From Acidimicrobiia bacterium (GTDB lineage: Bacteria; Actinomycetota; Acidimicrobiia; Acidimicrobiales; Ilumatobacteraceae), in the NCBI GenBank assembly GCA_009926705.1, contig RFOJ01000046.1, forward strand, positions 1 to 7,031: a stretch of DNA of 7,031 bases, in the 5' to 3' direction. This document shows, one piece after another, positions 1 to 7,031 of the stretch (the stretch's first letter is position 1; every line of letters begins with the position of its first letter). A program made the translations under genes and the position numbers. The notes beneath the pieces were generated by a model. The model made no database searches. It saw only the letters and a program-made list of their open reading frames with translations, and was not told where the DNA came from.

Positions 1-484
1 CATCGTGCACGTCTCGGCGAAAGACCGAGCGACGAGCAAGGAGCAGTCGATGACGATCTCTGGACAGTCTTCGCTCTCCAAGGACGACATCGACAAGATG
101 GTGAAGGACGCCGAAGCGCACGCTGACGAAGACCGTAAGCGTCGTGCCGACGCCGAAGTGCGCAACAACGCTGACTCGCTCGTGTATCAGACCGAGAAAG
201 TTCTGCGCGAGCAGGGCGAGAAGGTCACCGACGATGAGCGCAAGGCCGTCGAGCAGCCGCTCGCCGACTTGAAGGCGGCACTCACCGGCAACGACGTCGA
301 CACCATCAAGAACGCGACGGAGAAGCTGATGACCGCTAGCCAGGCGTTCAGCCAGAAGCTCTACGAAGCAGCATCACGCGACGCGAATGCGGCGGGCACC
401 TCTGCCAGCGGTCAGGCCTCGAGCGGCGCGACTGCCGGCAACGACGGTGACATCGTCGACGCAGAAATCGTCGACGAGAAATGA
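1..484 (+). CDS. dnaK: Chaperone protein DnaK (Hsp70), C-terminal part, 5' truncated
   Basis: This is the last 160 residues of the Hsp70 chaperone, open at the left edge (reading phase begins at base 2; base 1 ends the preceding codon). The visible part begins at the end of the beta-sandwich substrate-binding domain (IVHVSAKD, then KEQSMTISG). It continues into the helical lid (SLSKDDIDKMVKDAEAHA, the NNADSLVYQTEK helix) and ends with a Gly/Ala/Ser-rich linker and the acidic tail DIVDAEIVDEK, typical of actinobacterial and other bacterial DnaK. The ATPase domain is outside the window. DnaK binds exposed hydrophobic segments in the cytosol in an ATP cycle driven by DnaJ and GrpE, both encoded directly downstream. 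In HspR-type operons DnaK also acts as co-repressor of HspR (family knowledge). The stop is TGA at 482-484. The identification is secure; only the N-terminal extent is unseen. Confidence 0.97.
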   Translation, partial: IVHVSAKDRATSKEQSMTISGQSSLSKDDIDKMVKDAEAHADEDRKRRADAEVRNNADSLVYQTEKVLREQGEKVTDDERKAVEQPLADLKAALTGNDVDTIKNATEKLMTASQAFSQKLYEAASRDANAAGTSASGQASSGATAGNDGDIVDAEIVDEK

Positions 485-519
485 GCACCGCGGCAACCGA
501 GCACGTCAAACATGGCTGA
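481..519 (+). other. Possible 12-codon coupling ORF bridging dnaK and grpE
   Basis: An ATG at 481 overlaps the dnaK stop as ATGA and opens a 12-codon frame (MSTAATEHVKHG) that ends in TGA at 517-519, just past the grpE ATG at 512. A ribosome finishing dnaK could restart here and deliver itself to the grpE start, which has only a weak Shine-Dalgarno match. The geometry is seen directly. Translation is inference, and the frame is short enough to arise by chance. No function is suggested for the peptide. Confidence 0.2.
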
Positions 520-1063
520 CGAGACCATCAAGTCGAATCCGGAGGGCGCCGACGGCGCCGCCCCTCACGCCGACACGGCGCCCTCCGGTAACTCACCAAT
601 CGCTGACGGCGCATCAGGCGAGCACGGTCTCGGCGTGAGTGACGTGCTCGACGCAGTTACCAAGGAGCGTGACGAATTCAAGAATCTCGCCTTGCGATTG
701 CAAGCCGACTTCGAGAATTTTCGGAAGAGGTCGACCGCGCAGATGGTCGACGACGTCGATCGTGCGACCGGTCGTCTCGTCGAGTCAATCCTCCCAGTGT
801 TGGACACTTGCGAGGCTGCTGCCGCGCACGGTGTGCAGGGCATCGAGTCGGTATGGTCTGCGCTCATCGGTGCGCTGCAGAAGCAGGGCCTCGAGGCGCT
901 CGACTTGGCCGACAAGCCGTTTGACCCCGCCACCGCCGAAGCCGTGGTGCATGAACCCGCCGAGGGTGAGAGCGACGGCCCCGTTGTGGTCGAAGTGTTG
1001 CGCACCGGTTATCGCTGGAAAGGTCGGGTCGTGCGCGCAGCAATGGTGAAGGTGAAGGGCTGA
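512..1063 (+). CDS. grpE: Nucleotide exchange factor GrpE
   Basis: GrpE (183 aa) is the cytosolic dimeric factor that releases ADP from DnaK. Residues 1-45 are an acidic, Ala/Gly/Pro-rich and probably disordered tail. Residues 46-95 form the helical dimerisation region with the family motif LQADFENFRKR (63-73). The C-terminal beta-domain that contacts DnaK holds the two halves of the GrpE signature: FDPATAEAV (137-145) and GYRWKGRVVRAAMVKV (166-181). The first half has Ala where His or Met is usual (normally like FDPNLHEAV), a small deviation. The ATG at 512 is the first start codon after the in-frame TGA that also ends dnaK, 27 nt upstream; only a weak GAG (499-501) precedes it, so translational coupling to dnaK is likely. 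A strong inverted repeat lies within codons 10-26. Length and context are normal for the family. Confidence 0.95.
   Translation: MADETIKSNPEGADGAAPHADTAPSGNSPIADGASGEHGLGVSDVLDAVTKERDEFKNLALRLQADFENFRKRSTAQMVDDVDRATGRLVESILPVLDTCEAAAAHGVQGIESVWSALIGALQKQGLEALDLADKPFDPATAEAVVHEPAEGESDGPVVVEVLRTGYRWKGRVVRAAMVKVKG
539..588 (+). repeat. Perfect 13-bp inverted repeat in the 5' part of grpE
   Basis: CCGGAGGGCGCCG (539-551) and its exact reverse complement CGGCGCCCTCCGG (576-588) flank a 24-nt loop that itself contains another GGCGCC (554-559). The repeat begins 27 nt after the grpE start codon and falls in codons for the disordered tail (residues 10-26). In mRNA it would form a very stable GC-rich stem. 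There is no U-tract after it, so it is not a standard intrinsic terminator. The repeat is certain; a regulatory role is inference. Confidence 0.75.
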
Positions 1064-1085
1064 GCACTCTTTCAAGCAACGAGTC

Positions 1086-1090
1086 GAGGA
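1086..1090 (+). promoter_or_regulatory. Ribosome binding site of dnaJ
   Basis: GAGGA lies 4 nt before the ATG at 1095, in the 31-nt gap after grpE. It supports this start, which also places WFEKDYY and the J-domain at the expected distance from the N-terminus. Confidence 0.6.
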
Positions 1091-1094
1091 CGCG

Positions 1095-2183
1095 ATGACT
1101 GCACAACGAGAGTGGTTCGAGAAGGACTACTACGCCGTGCTCGGCGTTGCCCAGAATGCTTCGGCGAAAGACATCACGAAGGCGTACCGCAAACTCGCGC
1201 GCCAGTACCACCCTGACGCAAACCCCAACAACGCGGCTGCCGAGGAACGATTCAAGGAAATCTCCGCCGCCTACGACGTGCTTGGCGACGAAGAGCGTCG
1301 TCGCGAATACGACGAGGTGCGAAGACTCGGCCCCGGTGCGTTTGGCGCGCCTGGCAACGGCTCGTTCCGTTTCGATATGGGCGACATGGCTGGTGCCGGA
1401 GGACTGGGTGACTTGCTCAACCAGATGTTCGGCGGTGCACGTCGCGGCGGTGCTGGTGTCGGGCCACAACGCGGATCTGATCTCGAGGCAGCGCTCACCA
1501 TCGACTTCGTTGATGCAGCCAAGGGCCTCACGACGACGTTGCACCTGAACTCTGAAGCGACGTGCTCCACATGCAGCGGCTCTGGCGCACGACCAGGCAC
1601 CAACCCGGTGCGCTGCACGTCGTGCAACGGCCGCGGCGTCACCGAAGTGAATCAGGGCGGCTTCGCGTTCTCTACTCCGTGCTCACGTTGCGCCGGTCGC
1701 GGTGCAGTCACCGAGCATCCGTGCGGCACGTGCCGCGGAACGGGCGTGGAGATGCGCAACCGAGAAGTGAAGGTGCGCGTCCCGGCAGGGGTCGACGACG
1801 GCACGCGTATCCGACTGAAAGGCAGGGGTGCTCCCGGTCGCAACGGCGGACAACCAGGAGACCTCTTCGTCGTGTGCAGAGTGATGCCGCATCCGCAGTT
1901 CACTCGCGACGGCCAGAACCTCCTCGTTCGCGTACCCGTGCCGTTCACGTCTGCCGCGCTCGGCGCCGATGTGAACGTACCGACACTCGAAGGTGACGAG
2001 GTGACACTTCGTCTGCGACCCGGCACGCAACCCGGCAGCCGTCACCGAGTGAAAGGTCGCGGAATCACCACCGAAAAAAAGACTGGTGACCTCATCGTCA
2101 CCGTCGACATCATCGTCCCAACGTCACTCACGAACCAACAGCGTGAGGCGTTGCTCGCATTCGCCAAGGAGGAAGTCTCGTGA
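1095..2183 (+). CDS. dnaJ: Chaperone DnaJ (Hsp40, type I)
   Basis: DnaJ (362 aa) delivers substrates to DnaK and stimulates its ATPase. Domain order: J-domain 8-76 with the essential HPD motif at 39-41; Gly/Met/Phe-rich linker about 78-128; zinc-finger domain 157-217 with all four CxxCxGxG repeats (CSTCSGSG 157, CTSCNGRG 174, CSRCAGRG 196, CGTCRGTG 210), enough for two zinc sites; then the beta-barrel substrate domains and a short dimerisation tail ending AFAKEEVS. The linker and C-terminus are shorter than in many family members (about 375-395 aa). Position in the dnaK operon, before hspR, makes it the DnaJ1-type copy of Actinobacteria rather than the hrcA-linked one. It overlaps hspR by 4 nt (GTGA). 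An A7 run with a hairpin after it at 2074-2105 may allow a -1 frameshift that would remove the last 33 residues. Confidence 0.97.
   Translation: MTAQREWFEKDYYAVLGVAQNASAKDITKAYRKLARQYHPDANPNNAAAEERFKEISAAYDVLGDEERRREYDEVRRLGPGAFGAPGNGSFRFDMGDMAGAGGLGDLLNQMFGGARRGGAGVGPQRGSDLEAALTIDFVDAAKGLTTTLHLNSEATCSTCSGSGARPGTNPVRCTSCNGRGVTEVNQGGFAFSTPCSRCAGRGAVTEHPCGTCRGTGVEMRNREVKVRVPAGVDDGTRIRLKGRGAPGRNGGQPGDLFVVCRVMPHPQFTRDGQNLLVRVPVPFTSAALGADVNVPTLEGDEVTLRLRPGTQPGSRHRVKGRGITTEKKTGDLIVTVDIIVPTSLTNQQREALLAFAKEEVS
2075..2105 (+). other. Candidate -1 frameshift site in dnaJ (A-AAA-AAG plus hairpin)
   Basis: In the dnaJ frame the codons read GAA AAA AAG, so bases 2075-2081 are the slippery heptamer A-AAA-AAG, the same heptamer used in E. 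coli dnaX. A perfect 6-bp hairpin follows: GGTGAC (2085-2090), loop CTCATC, GTCACC (2097-2102). It can extend by GAC/GTC (2081-2083 with 2103-2105) across one bulged T. After a -1 slip the next codons are GAC TGG TGA, so translation would stop at 2087-2089 and give a 331-residue protein. The spacer is only 3 nt to the perfect stem, shorter than the usual 5-9 nt. Upstream, GAAAGG (2051-2056) is at best a weak Shine-Dalgarno-like stimulator. The parts are seen; frameshifting is inference. Confidence 0.35.
2166..2172 (+). promoter_or_regulatory. Strong ribosome binding site that fixes the GTG start of hspR
   Basis: AAGGAGG lies inside the last codons of dnaJ, 7 nt before the GTG at 2180. It is the best Shine-Dalgarno match in the window and favours GTG 2180 over the in-frame ATG at 2213 (residue 12). 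Confidence 0.85.
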
Positions 2184-2572
2184 GCACACAACCCGACCGC
2201 GACAACTACCGCATGGCGGTGTATGTCATCTCCGTCGCCGCCGAGCTCTCCGGTATGCATCCGCAGACATTGCGCAACTACGAGCGTGTTGGACTAGTCA
2301 ACCCGGCCCGTACGCAAGGCGGCAATCGTCGTTACAGCGAGGCCGACATCGCGCGGCTGCATCGCATCGCAGAGCTCGTTGACGCCGGACTCAACCTCGA
2401 GGGAATCCGCCAGGTGCTTGACCTCGAGCACCAGGTGGCCGAGTTGCAGAAGCAGGTGGATGCTCTTCGTGACCGCGTGTCGCGTGAGCGTGCCTCGCGC
2501 GGCGAACTCGTGCCGACTCGGCAGGTGCTCTCCGTCTTCACGAGACGCGCGGGCTTTTTCGGTGAACGCTGA
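2180..2572 (+). CDS. hspR: Heat-shock repressor HspR (MerR family)
   Basis: HspR (130 aa) is a MerR-type DNA-binding repressor. Residues 14-64 form the winged helix-turn-helix: VISVAAELSGMHPQTLRNYE, a wing with GGNRRYS, and the helix ADIARLHRI. Residues 65-107 are the dimerisation helix (VDAGLNLEGIRQVL, then a coiled-coil LEHQVAELQKQVDALRDRV). A short basic/hydrophobic tail follows (VLSVFTRRAGFF). No Cys cluster for metal sensing is present, as expected for HspR. In Streptomyces and Mycobacterium HspR binds HAIR operators and needs DnaK as co-repressor, so unfolded protein that titrates DnaK relieves repression (family knowledge). Here the gene is tied to dnaJ by a 4-nt overlap and lies 15 nt before clpB, another classic HspR target. 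The HAIR operator expected upstream of dnaK is outside the window. Confidence 0.94.
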   Translation: MSTQPDRDNYRMAVYVISVAAELSGMHPQTLRNYERVGLVNPARTQGGNRRYSEADIARLHRIAELVDAGLNLEGIRQVLDLEHQVAELQKQVDALRDRVSRERASRGELVPTRQVLSVFTRRAGFFGER

Positions 2573-2573
2573 C

Positions 2574-2579
2574 GAGGAG
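2574..2579 (+). promoter_or_regulatory. Ribosome binding site of clpB
   Basis: GAGGAG begins 2 nt after the hspR stop and ends 8 nt before the clpB ATG at 2588. This is ideal spacing and supports both the start and co-translation with hspR. Confidence 0.8.
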
Positions 2580-2587
2580 AACACACG

Positions 2588-5101
<2,514 letters not shown>

Positions 5102-5106
5102 CCACA

Positions 5107-5164
5107 TCGTTGGACGAGCTCAACGAGGTCAACGAGAGGTTGGCCGCGACCGTCAGCGGTCGCG
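5107..5164. terminator. Three tandem stem-loops between convergent clpB and hisD (candidate bidirectional terminator)
   Basis: Three adjacent hairpins start 5 nt after the clpB stop. The first is TCGTTG (5107-5112) with CAACGA (5121-5126). The second is GTCAAC (5128-5133) with GTTGGC (5139-5144), containing one G-T wobble. The third and strongest is CGCGACCG (5145-5152) with CGGTCGCG (5157-5164), a perfect 8-bp stem around the tetraloop TCAG, which holds the hisD stop codon (TCA, i.e. TGA on the minus strand). A tandem repeat (TCAACGAG twice) makes alternative pairings possible. No T-run follows on either strand, so this would be a U-less terminator or an RNA end-protecting structure. The stems are seen; terminator activity is inference. 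Confidence 0.55.
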
Positions 5165-6472
5165 CAGGGCGTCGCCGTGCGCCTTGAAGCCTTCGTGATC
5201 AGCCAACGACTCAATCGACGGACGCATCCGCTGTAGGGCGGCAGAAGTCGCTGACGCAATTGCTGTCGTCTTCAAGAACGCGGCAGCCGTGATGCCTGAT
5301 GACACCGCCGCGAAGCCGCTCGTCGGTAACGACGCAGGGACGCCGAGCACGAAGTTCGCGGCCGAGAACGGCGTGTGCTGACCGATCAAGATTTCACCAG
5401 CGTGGTGAATGCGTGCTGCGACATCGTCTGCGCGCGGCGCATCGATCGCCAGCTGCAAGTGCTCCGGCGCGAACATGTTCACCACATTGCAGGCTTCGGC
5501 AAGCGATCCGACGAGGATTGAACCTCCGTTCGTGCCGAGCGAGGCTCGCGCCGCGCGTGCGCGTGAGTCGGGCAGTCGTGTGATGAGCACCCTGAGATGT
5601 TCATCAATGTCGTCGATGACGGCGCGATCGGTTGCGACGAGCACAACGCACGAGTCCTCACCGTGCTCGGCCTCGATCAACAAGTCGAGTGCGGCGCGTC
5701 GCGCGTCGGTGGAGTCGTCGGCGACCACCATGCTTTCGGTCGGGCCGAGCACCATCATCGTCACGACTCCGTGGCGCTGCATCTCGACTTGAGCGGCGGT
5801 GACGGCGGGGCTGCCTGGACCGACGATTTTTCGCACGGCTGGAATCGTCGCCGTTCCGAAACCAAGTGCAGCGATGGCGGCTGGGCCGTTCGCGCGGTAC
5901 ACCTCTTCTATGCCGAGCAGACGGCAGACCACCAACACCGCCGGATCGACCAACCCCGAGCCATCCGGCATTGGTGGCACGATCAATGCGATGCGCGGCA
6001 CGCCCGCCACTACTGCCGGAACCGCGAGTTGGTACGCAACCGAGGGATAACTTGCCTTGCCGCTCGGAACGAACAGCGCCACGGAGTCGATTGCCGTCAC
6101 TTTCTCTCCGACGCGAGCCCCAGGTTCGATTTCCATCGACCAGTCGCTCCAGCGCGAGCGCACCACTTCGTTGAATCGACGAACATGGTCAATCGCATCG
6201 ACCAGCGCACGGTGCACGTCATCACTCACGCTCGCTCGCATGATGTCGTCAGCACTCACTCTGAGTTGATCAGGCCGGAGCGACACCCCGTCGAATCGTC
6301 GAGTGGCGTCACAGACTGCTTCATCGCCGCGCAGGCGCACGTCGTCAATAAGTGTCGCGATGTCGTCGCGTAATGAGCTCGAGACCACATCGCCAATCGA
6401 TCGCCTCGCGAACGAACTGCGCTCAGTTGCACTCATCGTCGCCCACTCGCGTCGACGCATCACGGCGTTCAC
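5153..6472 (-). CDS. Histidinol dehydrogenase superfamily protein, divergent active site
   Basis: This 439-aa protein has full HisD-family length: FVPSGKASYP (134-143), GPGSPAV (218-224), GPTE (243-246), EAEH (267-270), FAPEHL (334-339), LPTSGF (382-387) and EGFKAH (427-432). Aligned to E. coli HisD (numbering from memory), the catalytic pair Glu326/His327 is kept as E337/H338, and zinc ligands His262/His419 as H270/H432. Zinc ligands Gln259 and Asp360 have become E267 and N373. NAD contacts Tyr130, Gln188 and Asn211 have become F134, A198 and S221. It is therefore probably an alcohol dehydrogenase of this fold acting on another substrate, as the sulfopropanediol dehydrogenase HpsN does, although I cannot exclude HisD. 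No other his gene is nearby. The start is uncertain: GTG 6472, ATG 6460 or ATG 6436 (MSATE), none with a clear Shine-Dalgarno. The GTG lies 2 nt after the predicted transcription start, so a leaderless message is possible. It is convergent with clpB and divergent from purA. Confidence 0.85.
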   Translation of the reverse strand: MNAVMRRREWATMSATERSSFARRSIGDVVSSSLRDDIATLIDDVRLRGDEAVCDATRRFDGVSLRPDQLRVSADDIMRASVSDDVHRALVDAIDHVRRFNEVVRSRWSDWSMEIEPGARVGEKVTAIDSVALFVPSGKASYPSVAYQLAVPAVVAGVPRIALIVPPMPDGSGLVDPAVLVVCRLLGIEEVYRANGPAAIAALGFGTATIPAVRKIVGPGSPAVTAAQVEMQRHGVVTMMVLGPTESMVVADDSTDARRAALDLLIEAEHGEDSCVVLVATDRAVIDDIDEHLRVLITRLPDSRARAARASLGTNGGSILVGSLAEACNVVNMFAPEHLQLAIDAPRADDVAARIHHAGEILIGQHTPFSAANFVLGVPASLPTSGFAAVSSGITAAAFLKTTAIASATSAALQRMRPSIESLADHEGFKAHGDALRDR

Positions 6473-6473
6473 G

Positions 6474-6486
6474 TCACGAAACTATC
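6474..6486 (-). promoter_or_regulatory. Possible -10 element for the hisD-like gene
   Basis: On the minus strand, GATAGT (6486 down to 6481) matches four of six bases of TATAAT. A start about seven bases on would be the A at 6474, two bases before the GTG at 6472. That would give an almost leaderless transcript, which is common in Actinobacteria. No convincing -35 box is seen at 16-19 nt spacing. Confidence 0.3.
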
Positions 6487-6490
6487 GGTG

Positions 6491-6512
6491 TTACCGCGGT
6501 TTTCTGCGGTGA
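6491..6512. promoter_or_regulatory. Dyad in the divergent hisD-purA promoter region (candidate operator)
   Basis: TTACCGC (6491-6497) and GCGGTGA (6506-6512) form an inverted repeat, perfect over the central five pairs, around an 8-nt spacer. The left arm also starts the perfect palindrome ACCGCGGT (6493-6500). It sits between the two divergent start regions, where one regulator could affect both genes. The symmetry is seen; binding by any protein is inference. Confidence 0.3.
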
Positions 6513-6529
6513 ACGCGCACATCTGTGTG

Positions 6530-6535
6530 TAGGCT
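6530..6535 (+). promoter_or_regulatory. Possible -10 element for purA
   Basis: TAGGCT keeps the key T, A and final T of a -10 box and would start transcription about 25 nt before the purA ATG. No good -35 box is seen. This is the only reasonable candidate in the 95-nt gap on the + strand. Confidence 0.25.
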
Positions 6536-6557
6536 TTCTCAACGTTCCCTTCAATCC

Positions 6558-6562
6558 AGGAG
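6558..6562 (+). promoter_or_regulatory. Ribosome binding site of purA
   Basis: AGGAG lies 5 nt before the ATG at 6568 and supports this start, which gives the usual short N-terminus before the GTQWGDEGK loop. Confidence 0.75.
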
Positions 6563-6567
6563 CGTCA

Positions 6568-7031
6568 ATGCCCGTCACCGTCGTAGTCGGCACCCAATGG
6601 GGGGACGAGGGCAAGGCCAAGATCATCGACCTCCTCGCGAGCGGACACAGCCACGTCGTGCGTTACCAGGGCGGCCACAATGCTGGCCACACGGTGGTGG
6701 TTGGTTCCGAGCGCTACGCATTGCAACTCGTGCCAAGCGGTGTGTTGTACCCGCACGTCATGCCGGTCATCGGTAACGGCGTGGTTGTCGACCTCCCGAC
6801 GCTCTTTTCTGAGATCGACACGCTTGAACAACGCGGCGTATCGTGCGCCGGGTTGCGCGTCTCGACGCTTGCGCACCTCATCTTCCCGTGGCACCAGCGA
6901 CACGACGCCATCAGTGAGTCGTTGCGCGGTGAATCAAAACTCGGGACCACGCTGAAGGGAATCGGGCCCGCATATGCCGACAAAGTGAAGCGCATCGGCG
7001 TGCGTGCGGGCGACGTGCGCGACCGCGAGCG
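6568..7031 (+). CDS. purA: Adenylosuccinate synthetase PurA, N-terminal part, 3' truncated
   Basis: PurA joins IMP and aspartate, using GTP, to make adenylosuccinate, the first committed step from IMP to AMP. The first 154 residues are visible, about a third of the usual 430; the rest runs off the right edge. The phosphate-binding loop is GTQWGDEGKAK (8-18) with catalytic D13 and K16; the family signature has Gly at position 17 where this protein has Ala. QGGHNAGHT (34-42) carries catalytic H41. GTTLKGIGPAYADKVKR (126-142) matches the second signature, G-[IV]-G-P-x-Y-x2-K-x2-R, including the Arg expected to reach IMP in the partner subunit. The start is fixed by AGGAG 5 nt upstream. The gene is divergent from the HisD-like gene and likely has its own promoter in the 95-nt gap. 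The identity is secure despite truncation. Confidence 0.95.
   Translation, partial: MPVTVVVGTQWGDEGKAKIIDLLASGHSHVVRYQGGHNAGHTVVVGSERYALQLVPSGVLYPHVMPVIGNGVVVDLPTLFSEIDTLEQRGVSCAGLRVSTLAHLIFPWHQRHDAISESLRGESKLGTTLKGIGPAYADKVKRIGVRAGDVRDRE

Noticed and set aside
452..476. Direct repeat of ATCGTCGACG near the end of dnaK
   Set aside because: It encodes the two halves of the DIVDAEIVDE tail, a conserved acidic DnaK ending, so the protein sequence explains it.
1061..1089. TGAGCACTC followed by GAGT after an 11-nt spacer, resembling a CIRCE element
   Set aside because: The left arm is close to TTAGCACTC only because it includes the grpE stop. The right arm matches for just four bases and the spacer is 11, not 9. 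The operon carries HspR, not HrcA.
864..1544. Minus-strand open frame (226 codons) opposite grpE and dnaJ
   Set aside because: It is Arg/Ser-rich low-complexity protein with no motif and is antisense to two well-supported chaperone genes.
2533..2559. CGTCT/AGACG hairpin followed by a GC stretch and T5 near the end of hspR, like an intrinsic terminator
   Set aside because: The stem is only 5 bp, the T-run starts 7 nt or more after it, and clpB follows at once with its own ribosome binding site. Termination here would cut off clpB.
485..2587. Search for HspR operators (CTTGAGT-N7-ACTCAAG) in the gaps between operon genes
   Set aside because: No such inverted repeat was found by eye in any intergenic gap. 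The operator is expected upstream of dnaK, outside the window.
5597..6373. Long + strand open frame (258 codons) opposite the hisD-like gene
   Set aside because: It is His/Arg-rich with no recognisable domain and no Shine-Dalgarno, and lies wholly antisense to a clear enzyme gene. It is a shadow frame typical of GC-rich DNA.

Overview
The window is GC-rich, densely coding bacterial DNA and almost certainly actinobacterial. The evidence is a heat-shock operon in the order dnaK-grpE-dnaJ-hspR, ending in the MerR-type repressor HspR that is typical of Actinobacteria. The DnaK, DnaJ and ClpB proteins resemble mycobacterial homologues as I remember them. An Acidimicrobiia-like lineage would fit, but I cannot prove it from the sequence.

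Layout: the 3' quarter of dnaK (1-484), grpE (512-1063), dnaJ (1095-2183), hspR (2180-2572, overlapping dnaJ by 4 nt) and clpB (2588-5101) lie on the + strand with gaps of no more than 31 nt, so they look like one transcription unit. They form one machine. DnaK, with its J-protein DnaJ and exchange factor GrpE, refolds proteins and feeds aggregates to the ClpB disaggregase, while HspR (known to use DnaK as co-repressor in this family) closes the feedback loop. The promoter and the expected HAIR operator must lie upstream of dnaK, outside the window; I found no HAIR or CIRCE site inside it. clpB converges on a minus-strand gene (5153-6472) of the histidinol dehydrogenase superfamily, and a run of hairpins lies between them. 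A 95-nt divergent intergenic region follows, then the start of purA (6568 to the window edge).

I do not see a wholly new multi-gene system. The items most worth a second look are: (1) the HisD-family protein, which keeps the catalytic Glu-His pair but carries a Gln-to-Glu / Asp-to-Asn swap in the zinc site and has lost the usual NAD-contact residues, so it is probably not a biosynthetic histidinol dehydrogenase; (2) an A-AAA-AAG slippery heptamer followed by a perfect hairpin in dnaJ, which would give a truncated DnaJ by a dnaX-like -1 frameshift; (3) a perfect 13-bp GC-rich inverted repeat inside the start of grpE; (4) hairpins between clpB and hisD, the last carrying the hisD stop codon in its loop; (5) a shortened segment in the second AAA+ domain of ClpB; and (6) an altered P-loop residue in PurA. 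There is no gene-free stretch longer than 300 bases.
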